A stretch of 64,000 nucleotides of DNA from Trichomonas tenax (lineage: Eukaryota; Parabasalia; Trichomonadida; Trichomonadidae): contig JALKBU010000096.1 of NCBI GenBank assembly GCA_023091735.1, positions 22,523 through 86,522 on the forward strand, given 5' to 3'. Below are positions 38,640 through 50,859 of this stretch, one piece after another. Position 1 is the first letter of the stretch. Each line of letters opens with the position of its first letter. Under the pieces are notes generated by a model, which did not search any database, was not told the DNA's origin, and saw only the letters and a program-made list of their open reading frames with translations. The translations under genes were made by a program, and so were the position numbers.

Positions 38640-39131
38640 TCAAACATCGCTGAAAAAGAGTTTTTCATTATTCAAATTAAAATCACTTTCAAGTGAGAGT
38701 TTGTCGAAAATATCAAAGAGCTCTGTCTCTATATCCGATTCTGGCTTTGAATTGGTATTGTCAGGCGAAATAATTGATTTTTGACCAGATTTGCATTTTA
38801 TAATCATCAACATTTCCTTTTTCTGCTTCAACCTGAACCTGTTTCTCACTGCATTGGCTGTTCTGTTTCTAAAATATGTAGCTATCGTCGTCCATTTTGG
38901 TCCTATGTCTTCGTACAATTCCACCAAAAGGTCATCTTCCTCTTCAGACCACGGCAACAAAGTCAGTGCTGGAGACAGATAGTTGTTCCATCTTTCTCTG
39001 CATTGCTTTGGTGTTTTATTAATCATTTTCATAGATACGGCTCCCCAATCGCTTGTTCCTAACCAGTCAACGATCTTACACAACTTGGTGTCTTCTTCAG
39101 CAGTGAAGCCATCTTTGTTGTGGCGACCCAT
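38640..39131 (-). CDS. Two-repeat Myb DNA-binding protein
   Basis: 163 residues from ATG 39131 (the frame extends one TTG codon further). Repeat 1 (about 9-55) has FTAEED, W29 and CRERWNNYLSP; repeat 2 (about 58-105) has LPWSEEEDDLLVELYEDIGP, KWTTIA and VRNRFRLK. A short acidic tail carries SDIETELFDIFD. This is the small R2R3 form typical of trichomonad Myb factors that bind MRE sequences. A paralogue lies at 53760-54239 with the same tail motif. Nuclear transcription factor; targets unknown. Confidence 0.9.
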   Translation of the reverse strand: MGRHNKDGFTAEEDTKLCKIVDWLGTSDWGAVSMKMINKTPKQCRERWNNYLSPALTLLPWSEEEDDLLVELYEDIGPKWTTIATYFRNRTANAVRNRFRLKQKKEMLMIIKCKSGQKSIISPDNTNSKPESDIETELFDIFDKLSLESDFNLNNEKLFFSDV

Positions 39132-39151
39132 CAAATAAGACTTTGTTATTT

Positions 39152-39161
39152 AAAAAAATGA
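39152..39161 (-). promoter_or_regulatory. Inr-like element of the Myb gene
   Basis: Minus strand TCATTTTTTT about 20 nt upstream of the ATG, a partial match to the initiator consensus. Confidence 0.4.
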
Positions 39162-40130
39162 TGCGCTCTCAAATTGTTGCACATTCAATTTTAAAATCGA
39201 CTTCAGAGAGCCGGATACACAGAGGAACTTATTTTTTCAATGATCAAAAAAATCCATTGAAAACATAAAAAATGACAATTTTGATGCTTTGAAACGAATT
39301 TCTTTTGTCCACATTTTAACTCAAAAAGTCATAGCATGCGCTATAAACAAAAATTGTCTAAGTTGTAAACCATTCAATTCAAAATTTTAACTTTTCATAA
39401 TACTTTTAGAGGTACGAAAGCCAAAAATTTGAATGAAAGATACTATAAGGAATCTATAGCCAACTTTTTAATTTTTGGATTTTCTGAGGAAAGTGCAGCT
39501 TGGTCGGACGGTTTAAAAGAATCCCGATTTTTGCATTTTCATATCAAGTATATAGTAAATTATTCAAATAATGGATCAAAAATTACCCTTTTGGCACCCC
39601 CTGTTATTATTTTACTGACCCTAGTTTTAATGCTCACCAAAATAGACTTCATGATTTCATAGGAAGGAGACTTTGAATAACTAATAAAACAGCACTACAT
39701 GCTATAGCATCCCGAATGTAACTTATGCTATGTGCTAAATCATGATTTTAGTCGATTCATGATAAACTATTTTTTTTATCTTGACGAGGACGTTGATTTC
39801 GATGATTCTTTTCATATTAAATTTTATGTCAATGATAAGTACTAAGCATTTGTATCAATAAATTAGTGATTTTTACAATTGGAAAAAGATTTTTTAATAT
39901 TTGATTGGATCGAACATGCAACTTTCTCTGTATAATAAGGTTAATGTCGCTGTTGTCAGATTTACTCAAATATTGATTTCAAGATATTTTGCCCTTTCCT
40001 TTATCAAATAAAATGCAATGATAAAATACATTGGTTCTATCTATTTAGAATTTCTTGAAAATTTTTCTAAGCATGCGGCCGTTACACAAAGTACGTTATT
40101 TTTACTCAATATACAAATTATCCTATCGTG

Positions 40131-40178
40131 CCGCTTTGCGGTATGCTCGGTTCTATTGGGAGGGATTTCGCCCCTCCC
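40131..40178. repeat. Two adjacent GC-rich hairpins
   Basis: CCGCTTTGCGG (40131-40141) and GGGAGGG-ATTTCG-CCCCTCCC (40158-40178), loops TTT and ATTTCG. Such C/G-rich snapback units stand out in this AT-rich DNA. Confidence 0.6.
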
Positions 40179-40321
40179 AAACCCACTACTGTAAAGTCAT
40201 CCATCAAAACAGAATTGAATGTCATATTTTTTATTTGAATGCTTTGACATATTTTAAATGCAGCATAATCAATTTAGCTATTTTGCAGCAAAAAATATTT
40301 GAACACGCACAAAATTCTTAA

Positions 40322-40430
40322 ATGCGTATAATTCTGAGTACGCGCACACTTTGTAGGCTATATAAAAATTAAACAGGTCTGGTCGATTTCAGAACTTATT
40401 CGGCCTGTGCGTACTATCAATTATACGCAT
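40322..40430. repeat. MITE-like 109-bp inverted structure
   Basis: Ends ATGCGTATAATT...AGTACGCGCACA and its inverse TGTGCGTACT...AATTATACGCAT pair over ~27 bp with three mismatches and one bulge. No coding potential. Confidence 0.6.
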
Positions 40431-40730
40431 CATACAAAAAATTCAGTGAGTTTTAAAATTGAACACTGAACATTTGACATATTGACATATAGCTGGATAT
40501 AGCAAGGCTGCTTTTAGTATATATATCATATGTGTCATATAAAATCATAGATTATTGTGAAGTTTTCACATTTTAGGCCGAAAATTAAAATATCATATCG
40601 AATATCTTATAGATGTAAACCATTTGAACTCATACGTATTACTTACATCCCAATGACTTGCATATTCTATATAGTTATACAAATATTTGATTATTTATAT
40701 ATGATATCTGAGAGGGCAATTAAATTTTTA

Positions 40731-41013
40731 TACACAAAGTCGGCGAAACTCGTTTTTTAACTCACCGGATTAACTTTTTGCTATGTTATTGAACCCCAAT
40801 GTACAAAATCATGTTGTGCATGATATATTAAAGAATTAGCTAACAAAATCTATATTTCATTAAAATATTAGATATATCTTGCATCAAAAACATTGATTTG
40901 ACATGATGTGCTTTTCTCATTATAATATATTATATTCCCATTGTATAGCATTTTTATAACGTAAAATATGTTGTTGTCGATGATAAATAAGTAAATCTAA
41001 TCACAAATATATG
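40731..41013 (-). repeat. Dispersed repeat, inverted partner of 5401-5690
   Basis: Reverse complement of the 5.4-kb copy with scattered differences; begins at the AAAGTCGGCGAAACTCGTTT block. Confidence 0.75.
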
Positions 41014-41097
41014 TTCTAATAATTTTATTTTTATTTAAACAATGACCTTAAGACAAATACCATTAAATGCTTTATTCACATCTGACGATATAGAAAG

Positions 41098-41645
41098 TCA
41101 TCGAGATAAGAATAATAAGAATTTTAATTTTCTAATGAATGAATGTTTAGTAACAACTGTAAAATCAAATGTATTTTCAAAACATGGATTTATAGATTTA
41201 CATAAATCAAATTCGATTTCATCACCATTATATCTCTCATATAATTTCATAATACTAAATTCACTATCCTTATCACAATTATCAATAGGTTCAAACAACA
41301 TCTTATTTTCATTATATTTAACTTGAATACTATTTGGGAACATTTCATTAGCTACTATAGCTATAACATCTTGCTTAATACCTTTCATTCTACAATAGAA
41401 TGCTATTTCATTATTTTTATTTGTTAATTGATCTATATATGTTTTCTTATCAACAAAAGTTAAAATGTCTAACTATCGATTTTTGTAACTTAAATATAAC
41501 TTTATTAGATCCATTTAAAGTTTCTAATTTCCACCAATGAAAATTTCATTAAATTGTTCCTGTGTTAAATTAAGAATATCTTGTTCTGCCAACATTTTAG
41601 AAAATGTTGGAATGCAATCATTTGAATGGTTGCCTGAGTACGTCA
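41098..41645 (-). pseudogene. Decayed coding fragment, unknown family
   Basis: The minus strand from 41645 reads MTYSGNHSNDCIPTFSKMLA, then EQDILNLTQEQFNEIFIGGN and a stop. Frames change at least twice before VDKKTYIDQLTNKNNEIAFY, CRMKGIKQDVIAIVANEMFP and on to FDLCKSINPCFENTFDFTVV, ending near 41098. The pieces keep protein-like composition but need frameshifts to join. A/T-ending codons resemble the 26.4- and 28.1-kb relics. Family unknown. Confidence 0.55.
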
Positions 41646-41854
41646 TTATTTATTAGAGAAAAACATATAAAAATATTTTTTATTATAACAATTTCTAGGA
41701 AACCATTAATAAATCATAGCAATTAGAATTTTAATTATTAATTAAGCAATATATTTTAATAATAAATTATAAGAATTTGTTGGTGTTTCGATATAAATTC
41801 TAGGAATATTGTTTATTTTATATATATTAGGGAAATTATGATTATGGATATTCT

Positions 41855-41915
41855 CAGAGTGGGGATTTATCATGGGTGGACAAAATTTTGGACTCCCATG
41901 ATAAATCACACTCTG
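41855..41915. repeat. Long hairpin
   Basis: CAGAGTG-GGATTTATCATGGG pairs with CCCATGATAAATC-CACTCTG with one bulge, loop about 17 nt. Confidence 0.7.
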
Positions 41916-42879
41916 TATACTACTATAATCTTTAATTTTATATGACACGTATGATATATTTCCTAAAAGCACAGTAAAATATTTTTTTTAAAAGCCAAAT
42001 AACCTTGAAATGGTTCGTGATAGATCTATGATCATTCATAGTTCACACTGTTATGCATGATGTTAACTTACAAAATCTCAAATCACAAAATAATTGAACA
42101 AGAACCTGTCATTGACACAAATGCTTTGACAAAATGATCTAAAACAAAGTAAAACTGAAGTTTATGTAGTTTATTCAAAAAAACACAAATAACATATTGG
42201 AGATAATCAATTCAAATGTGTAATAAACCTTTATCATTTATTCATATATTCATTGCTTAGCAGAGAGTCAATGTTCTCCAGCCTTATATAAGAATATTAT
42301 AATAATATAAATTACCTTTGATTCATTATATTGTTTTAGGAACCAAAAAAGGAAGAAATGTTGTTTTCTACAGAATTATAGCCTATGCTTTAGATCCTCG
42401 CTTCCAATTTTTACTTAATACGATAAAGAAAATAATATTTGAGCAAACACCACAGTAAATGATCTTTCCAATAACCTCTCTTTTGGCTTTCTAATGATTG
42501 ACTAAATATAGCCCAATATTGCATTTATAAAATATCATTACAATATTGCAAATGAGAGATTGTATGTTAAGTGCATCATATGCATAAAATCTGTGCTAAT
42601 GTAAATTTGCTACTTAAATTATTCATTACCAATTCAGAAGCTTAAATTTTAAAATTTGATAAATAACTCTTGATAATTGAACAAAATCTATGGTGCAATT
42701 CTGTATACAAAGAGTATCCGAAACTAACTCTTTTGTTCTATAGATTGTTTCATAATAGGATTTCAAAAATGAAACATTGTTTAATGGCAAGACTATCTCT
42801 TTATGTTATATGATTTCAGTAATGCCTTTGAAGGATTTGGTAAGCTTTTGGATCATCATAATTGAGTTTTTATAAATTT

Positions 42880-43120
42880 TTCAAATTATGCAATTTTAGG
42901 AAGAATTACCACCAAAAATGCCATCAATAGATGTTTCTATATCCAAATATTCTGATAAAATTTAACGGGTTTCATTAGATTTCGAAATCATTGAAAAATT
43001 TTGAAATATGGAAAATTTAAGGGATATCACCACTAAAAACGATGTCAGTGGATCTCTCTGTGTCTAAATATTATAAAGAAATCGACTGATTTTCATTCGA
43101 CATTGATGACATTTATAATT
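42880..43120 (+). repeat. Degenerate ~120-bp tandem duplication upstream of the GTPase gene
   Basis: CCACCAAAAATGCCATCAAT (from ~42909) and CCACTAAAAACGATGTCAGT (from ~43029) head two similar blocks 120 bp apart, each continuing with TCTATATCC/TCTGTGTCT-AAATATT. The second block ends about 35 bp before the GTPase start. Confidence 0.5.
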
Positions 43121-43153
43121 TTTGGAATAAAAAATCCATCTCTTTTTTTACAA

Positions 43154-43741
43154 ATGTCTTCGAAAAAATATGATTTCGCAGTTTGTCTTCTTGGAGGATC
43201 AGCTGCGGGCAAGAGTACTTTCGCTACCTATGCCAGAGACAGGGTCTTCGATGGTGAGAGGTTCTCTTCCATCGCTTTAAACGCTGTCGATATTAAACAC
43301 GAATATAATGGACGAAGCTACAATGTACGCTTATGGGATACAATAGGAGACTCCCAGAAGATGGAAAAGCGTTTGGCTGTCTTCAGAGGAAACACTGCTG
43401 CATTGGTTTTTTTCAATCCAATTTTAGAATGTGAAAAGGCCCAACAATCAATAGACGAACTACCAGAGTGGGTCGATCTTGCCCACAAAGAAGGATTTAA
43501 TACTATTACAATCGCTACCCATAAAGATATGTGGGAAGATGAAAACAAATGCCCTTATGACAAGGAGAAGCTCTTGAATAAGCTCAACATTCAAAAGATT
43601 TTCGATATTTCTAGCAAGAACGGTGAAGGTATTGATTATTTATTAGATACGATCTGCGATCTTTACACTAATGGTCCGAAGGAGGAAAAGGGTGTTGATC
43701 TTCCTAGCAACAATGGTGGTGATAACAAGGGATGTTGCTAA
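43154..43741 (+). CDS. Ras-superfamily small GTPase, Rab-like
   Basis: 195 residues from ATG 43154 (an in-frame ATG at 43106 exists, but the shorter form starts right at the conserved fold). Motifs: P-loop GGSAAGKST (14-22), G3 WDTIGDSQ, G4 THKD, G5 SSKNG, and a C-terminal hypervariable tail ending GGDNKGCC, a double-cysteine geranylgeranylation signal. This points to a membrane-attached Rab-like regulator of vesicle traffic. Deviations: DTIG instead of DTAG and the catalytic Gln displaced (DTIGDSQ), and THKD replaces NKxD. The effector loop is not a standard Rab1/5/7 form, so the subfamily is open. Stop is TAA followed by A. Confidence 0.88.
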   Translation: MSSKKYDFAVCLLGGSAAGKSTFATYARDRVFDGERFSSIALNAVDIKHEYNGRSYNVRLWDTIGDSQKMEKRLAVFRGNTAALVFFNPILECEKAQQSIDELPEWVDLAHKEGFNTITIATHKDMWEDENKCPYDKEKLLNKLNIQKIFDISSKNGEGIDYLLDTICDLYTNGPKEEKGVDLPSNNGGDNKGCC

Positions 43742-46700
43742 ATTTTATTTAGATATTGATAAAAATAAACTATATTATACTGTATTTAAAATGCTTAAGT
43801 GAATATTATTATATTTCTAAAAGCCTGTTAACTAATTTTTTATTAATATTTATCGATAAAATTTATTTAAACATTCATGACCAAAAACAGTGGCAAAATT
43901 CTTTTTAGAATATAATATTAATAATTATTTGTTTGTTTTTAAAAAATATTGATTTTTGTCATTAATTTCACTAAAAATACAAAATCTTTTATTTATTTTT
44001 TGATGCTCTAAAATATGTTTGAATTTAGAAATTGATTTTTGAAGCGAATCTCATATTAGACTATACTCTAATCATGATTTTAATGCCATTATATTAATAA
44101 AATCACCATATTAAGGTAAACTTAATTAGCGATTGCAAGATTTGTTGTTGTTGTTCACCATATATCAATGTTCACAACGTAAACAACTGCATTGTAGACT
44201 TTATTATATGGTCATATATTGTACATACACAAATAATGTGTGCGAACCAATATAATCACAATTTTTTTGCTTCGAAATATGTTTTTATTGATATCGACCC
44301 ATAACAAACGGTAGACGTGATATCAGAAACACACATACGATCCTCCCCAGTCCAGGTTATTATGATAAGTCACTTATATTTTTATCACATATAAGACTTC
44401 TCTTGATAACAAAAAGATTTCCAGACTGCTTTCATATCTGCATATCTTTAGAAATTTGATCAGTGAAAATCCATCACATCTCAAGTGCTGCCCATATTTC
44501 ATGTATTACACAATGTTCTCAGGACATTGAGCAATATATTAATCAATTTTCATGAGGTTAAATTTTGGGGAAAGATCATTTTCAATTTTTCATTATTGCT
44601 AACAAACAAGAAATGGGTCAGACTCAATACATAACAACTATATAAAGTGCCAATTACGGGATTCAATTATGAGAGAAAAACATTAAATCCGAAATACACT
44701 TTTCACTCCATTTTTTACATCATTCTCAACATGACTTTTAATGAATCCTCCATGAAAAATACTTATAAATAGGTCTGCAACAATGACTCATTTAAAGATC
44801 GCCTTGAAATTTCATAGTTAGCGCTTCAACTTTTGATGAATTGTGAGAAAGCTTTTTTATCATTGACACACAAGGATAATACAGTTATCCATATGCATTA
44901 TCCGTTAGTTGGCTATTTGAGCATTGAATGAAGCCTCAGAAAAGATTCTTGATATATTGTTATCGTTTAAAAATCAAATATCATTGCAAAACTCCTACAG
45001 AACTTTAACTAGAAGTAAATACATAAAGATTATAATTTTAAGAAGTTATTTTTGCCATATTGTCAAAAATTAATCATGATTTATTGAGTTTTGCTTGCAT
45101 CTGGTATTATATATTAATAGAAATACACAAAATTGCATTGCCTATTATTTGAATGCTCGGTGGAAACAGTATAACATCTTAAACACACAGAATGTCTATA
45201 TTTCTTTTGTTTGCTTAATGACGTGTTTTTGACGTTGTACAGAATCAATGAACAGTATTCTATTCATTTAGCATAAAGAACAGTGTGGAGAACATGTTTG
45301 ATGATATATTATGTCATATACGTATTAGTCAAATCCCAATTAATCGGCGAAAAATCAGGATTAACATGCGCATCACCTTCACTTTTCAATCACAAAGAAT
45401 GCACATTTTACAGTGATAGAAAGAGTATTAAGGCTCAAAATTTATATACAGTCATTAAAATATCATGAGAAATAGTTATAAAATGAAAAATACGCATAAA
45501 AATCATTAATAACATTTTGATTCCACTAATTTTTGAAAAAGACTCATTACGATCACAAAACCTACATAAAATCATATTCTAACACCAACCACATTATCAA
45601 ATAAACGAGGATATTGAATTTGAAAAGAGTTGATTTCAATTTTCATTAATACACTTCTAATAAACAATATATTATAGTATTACACTAATATATGCAATCA
45701 CTAAACCAGAATACCTACTATGCACACACTTGTTATCAAATATTCAGCACAATTGAAATCTCTTTTTCTCATAAAGTTCAATATTATCACAAATCACATT
45801 AAAAATTTCATATTAAATTTATGCTTGATTGATTTATGAAACTATTCATATACATTCTTGAATAATGCAAATTTTATATTTATATACATATTAGACTCAA
45901 TTAATTGCATGCTGCACAACACATATAAACATATTATAACGCATGCATGCCAATAAAATAAGAATATATTAATTTTTACTCATTCATTTATAATTTTCTA
46001 TAGTTTTATGACTTGTATACACCACAGATTGACAGAAGTAATCACTCATGTATGCCAATAGCATTTACAACTGTATTTATGAATATTTAAAATATTTGAT
46101 ATAAAAAACGATAATAATGCTTTATTTATACAGAAGAGACAACGGCAAGGTAAGGCAAAACTAATAAATGCATGTAAAATGATTAAAATTGCTTATTGAC
46201 AAACTTCAGATCTCGCATATTAAATATGAGAAACAACTGCAGAAAAGTATATTATTTTTTGATGGCATAAACATGCGTGCCGCATAAGATAGAGAACTGA
46301 ACTTTAGGGCCAAAAAGATTGTACGTTTATCAATTTTTGATATTAAATATCGAGTATGATATTGAACAAATGTCTTACTCTGGCTAAACACAATCCAGTA
46401 ATGAATAACATTGTACTCATACTGTGTAAATGCAGGTTTTCGAAATTTCGAATTACTGTTATTCGAATATTGTTTCGTATTTACTTGTGCATTTGGTATT
46501 CGATAATGCGTGCGTTATGGTTTAGATTGAATTTTGTGCTCAAATTACTTTTTTTCGAAGATATCTTATTCGTGGAATGTGATTTGTGAAATTGTTGCAT
46601 GCGGTGTATGCAGGATGACTGCAAAGTTACTGCCCATCATTTTATGTTAGGTAAACTACCGCAGAAAATGATGGTGTAGCAAGTTACAATGAACTTATGT

Positions 46701-47672
46701 TGAAAAATAATCGTCGGCATCCCCCTACTTTAGACATTGCCAGAACGGGCCAGAACGATCATTTTAAATTCAATATCGATGTAAAATAACCGTAGGGGCC
46801 CGTTCTGGCAAGAAAAAAGTGTACCCTTTTGGGATGGAATAGCCCTTAATTATACGCGTGCATTTCCGACATGTAAATAAAATGTGCCAGATCATCCTGC
46901 TTTTGGGATGGGATAGCCTATCCCAGCTTAACAAAAATTGAATAATTTACAAATAAAAATTATTGCTCGGGATAGGGATTCCCTATCCATAAAAATGTGA
47001 CACAATTTATGAAATTAGATAGACATGTTTTAAATACAATAATTAACATGATTTTAAAGATTTGGCCTAACGAATAGCCTTAACTTCGGCAAAATTTATG
47101 TAACTTAATTTTGACATCTAATTTGTAAAAATCTGCTAGAAAAGTATCACATCCCGACGTATCCCAAAAAATGTATCCTAGGGCAAAAACCGAGTGGTCG
47201 GATATCTATACAATTATTAATGATAAAAATAGCAAAAAAAATCATATAAAAAAATTTTTTCTTCTGCTAAGCCCTTTCCACAGACCACAATTTTTTTCAC
47301 CAGATCTACCCACGAGTAAACTTTTCGAAAAAGTGTGTCCTGAGTTCCATGTCCAGTGTGTTTATTTTTAGTTTTTGGCGTAAAAATCAACTCTTTTGAA
47401 AATCCTAATTCAGCCAAACAAATTGACCATATCCATAGGTTGCATATTTTTTATTATCTTGCATTTCAAATTTTTTGAATGGTGTATCAAAAACCGTTGC
47501 ATACCATTCAAAATTTGAGAGTGTCTAAGGTTATGTGGACATCAAAAAATTGTGACGATAGAAGATACCATTCAAATTTACCCATAAAAGGGAAATTTAA
47601 GATGCATCTCCTACCCCCTTATTTACTAATTTTAAACTTATATGTGCGCTACCAAATGTGGTAATGCGTTCT
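43742..47672. other. Gene-poor AT-rich region
   Basis: Nearly 4 kb with no credible frame. Distinctive only near 46700-47000, where the base composition rises and repeated GGGATAG / CTATCCC words and a perfect 14-bp inverted repeat (46738-46751 / 46797-46810) occur. Confidence 0.5.
46738..46810. repeat. Perfect 14-bp inverted repeat in a GC-richer island
   Basis: TGCCAGAACGGGCC (46738-46751) and GGCCCGTTCTGGCA (46797-46810), with a second CAGAACG just inside the left arm. Followed by GGGATAGCCTATCCC (about 46911-46925) and GGGATAGGGATTCCCTATCC (46969-46988). Confidence 0.7.
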
Positions 47673-48570
47673 CCACTAGTTTTTCACTAGTTCCAAGAAT
47701 CAATCAGTACAGTCATTGTTCTTGCCAGTGAAAAACTAGTGGTGCTTCATTCAAGAATTCTCAATCTTCAGTACAGTCGACAAATCACAAGCGCTAAGCT
47801 TTTCTACTCAGTTTATGGTTTGCTGTCTGTTGGCACCTTCGAGATTTGCTCAGTACTTATTCATTCGACATTCTTTTTACAAATATACATTTTCTATGGC
47901 ATCATGATGTTTCTAGAACGCACGATGATCTAAAAACCTCAGAGTGCCGCAGAGAATGCGATAAATCCGAGTATTGCATCAAAAGTATGCGTTTTTGATG
48001 CCTAATGATATGACAACAGATAGCTTATGCGTAAATGTTCGTCATGTTAGACAATACGAGTTATCTTTGATTTATAATCACAATCGTTTACAAATATTTT
48101 AAAAAAACGATCAATTTCTGGCATCAACTATACAGACATTTGCTGCTCTGGAGAGCCTATGCCAGAGGCTGATCATTTTTGATGTTATTGTTTTTTTAAA
48201 AAAAAAAAATCGACAGTTAATACTAAAGACTGTGATGCTTGCATACTGTAGCATTCAAATATCCAAAACCTGTTCTGCTTGATGACAGATTGCTTGGATC
48301 TATATTGAATGCTGATTTTTTAGGAAATTAAGCAATTCGGGGTCATTTCTTCCAAGCGATCAAAGCAATGGATTATTTACAAATAATTGTTTACGATCTT
48401 GGCTCTTGAAGGGATTTTACAGCATTTTACTAACTAGAATACGCTGCTTGTACTCAGATAAACTGCTAAAAACCATAAAATCACTCAAAAATATCACATT
48501 TTTGCAATTCTGATGTATTTTTACAGAAACATCTATATTTCGATTCAATGCTCCATGTTCTATACAGGCC
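47673..48570 (-). repeat. Multi-hairpin dispersed repeat, copy B
   Basis: Same orientation as copy A, inverted to copy C. Starts with the hairpin CCACTAGTTTTTCACT ... AGTGAAAAACTAGTGG (47673-47742), and includes GATCAATTTCTGGCAT ... ATGCCAGAGGCTGATC (about 48111-48177). It ends with an inverted match to the ATATAGATGTTTCTGT block of copies C and D. No conserved frame. Confidence 0.7.
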
Positions 48571-50859
48571 TGGGCAATATGAATTGAAATATAGTTGACT
48601 ATAGTCATTATTAGAGATAGATAATATTTAAATTAAATTTTCAAACGCTCAGATTTGATTAATTAGAATAGATACAGCATTCTGCACATGCTTATATCAA
48701 TACATCTGTATATAATTTTTCATTCCCTAAATATTGGATGCATCCCCTATTTAAATACAGTGTCGTCCACCAGTTGTATCACAGGCTGATTTTCGAGGAT
48801 TTTCGAAATGCGTACCCACGAGCCCGACCATTTTCATGCTTATCTGTTGTTTGCATTGACATTCTTAATCACAAAATGACAATATTAAAATTCAAAAATC
48901 TGATTGAAAAATTTGATAGGGATCTCAATTTTGAAACATCTTTTATATGCATCTATATCATTAGGAAATCAAATGTAGCTGAATTTTTTTGAAACAATTT
49001 TTTTGACAAATCGCTCTGTTGAAAACGTTTTATATTTTAACCTTGAGCTTTCATTACATTATTAAAGAGTTTGGAATTAAAAGAATTTTGTGAGAGCTAA
49101 AAATCATTGATTTTTCGAAATTTTGAGAATCTTTTATAGCCATGGAAGAAGAATCTCAATTGTTGTTGTCAGTCGATGTATTTTTCAGAATTAATTCATA
49201 AATCATTCCAATTTTTCAGATCATTGAAAAATTGAGGAGAAGACAAACTATACCGAAAATTTTTGGTATAGTTTGTATTTTTGGCCTTTTCTCGGCCAAT
49301 AATAAACATCTGGCCTTATAGTAATACAGGCAGATGGCCAATATGTTTGTCCATGATCTCTGAGAGTTTGAAGCGATTCTAAAATTTCATCCCAAATCTC
49401 GAGATCATTAAACTAAAAATATTTATATCAGGAAATATAATTGTTAGGTTATGATAGTGTATGTGACAGCTTATAAAATAGTGAAGCGTGTATTGTAATA
49501 TTCCCTAATTTCTCTCTCAACAGATTTTAAATCTCGGTGTTAAAATGTGGTATTAACATTGACACATTGAATCTAGAATATATGAAGTATTTGTTATATA
49601 AATTCAAATCTATAACACTATATACGCCTTCAAGATAATGAAATTAAAATTGCCAATTACATAAAATGTGTGTTATTAACTAATGAATGGTGGGTATAGA
49701 ATATATTAAGGGGTGTAAGATGTATTATCTAGTTATTTATCATTATTATCACTCCATTGTCGAGATAAATTCTAAATTAATATCTCAAAAGTGACAGAAT
49801 ACCGATGTGTTATTTGGAGCGCAACAGATCAAGAAGATCATAAGCAACATATCAGTTATTATATTCATATACTATAGTACTGGTATATACTTTTCTATCG
49901 AGTTGTGTATTGTTGTTGCCTTTGTATAAATATTTGGGCTAATGTACATTCTCCCGATGCTAGAATTATTGTGATTGATTAATCCATGAAATTGTGTGTA
50001 TTTAAGAAATCTACATGCTATTCAAAGATATCTTATTACATGCACACAGTTTTTGATGGTTTATTATAATATTTTATGAAAAATATGTAATATCTTATAT
50101 TCAGAAGAGTGATTGGGGATTACTTAACATGAAATACTAAATTCTAGTGTATATAGAGCATTTATTTATCATAAATAGCTAATTATAACATATAATTAGA
50201 TTCATCAAAAAAATATCATATGCTATGTCAGATTAAAATTAACACCATACTACTCATATGAGAGTGTGTTATTTGTGCGCTTTCACAAGCCTTAAGTTCA
50301 GAAAAATCAAAATTTATTTTCTCAAGTCTCTTATTTCATAACATATGTACTTGGGTGCATGCTTTTGCATGCTGCGTTGAGCAGCCAACATGTATATGGA
50401 TGGGAATGAGAAAATATTAAAAATATTCAATTAAATTTTGATGTTAGTCAGTATATATTATTTTGTATACGTGTGCATCCTTCCTGCACAGAGAAACTTA
50501 TCAGAAACAGTGTAAATAGCAAAAATGCTTATGATATATAATTTTGACAATGTAAAGTGATTGCGTCAAAATGTCAAAAAAATCAAAATTGTATTTTTAA
50601 CACGTGCACATATTATAATGCACATTTGCAGTCTAATCATAGAAAAATTAGTCTTTTTTATTAAGCATTTAATACTGATTATTTCAATATTGACGACATA
50701 GACTAATAAGCATAAGTAGAATTCATGCATATGCACTGCACATTTCTCATTGCCTATCAAAAGTATCAAAACTCTATTTAATATTATCAAGCTAATGAAA
50801 AATAACTATAAACAACTATCTTCCATTCTTCTTTGTCCTCCTGTGCATGTAGAAGGATA
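48571..50859. other. Gene-poor region
   Basis: No gene recognised. Contains the hairpin 49243-49276, whose block is related (inverted) to 52140-52270. Confidence 0.5.
49243..49276. repeat. Hairpin in a repeated block (partner 52172-52205)
   Basis: ACAAACTATACC / GGTATAGTTTGT, 12-bp perfect stem, flanked by GAGGAGAAG. The 52.2-kb copy is inverted. Confidence 0.65.

Larger units (their letters stand above)
39162..41097. other. Gene-poor region with hairpins
   Basis: Holds two adjacent GC-rich hairpins (40131-40178), a MITE-like inverted structure (40322-40430) and the repeat 40731-41013. No gene recognised. Confidence 0.5.
41646..43153. other. Intergenic with a hairpin and a duplicated upstream block
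   Basis: Contains a ~21-bp-stem hairpin (41855-41915) and two degenerate copies of a ~120-bp block directly upstream of the GTPase gene (about 42880-43000 and 43000-43120). No gene recognised. Confidence 0.5.

Noticed and set aside
43742..47672. Several 60-77-codon frames in the gene-poor region
   Set aside because: Lengths are within chance expectation, with no promoter motif, domain or codon bias.
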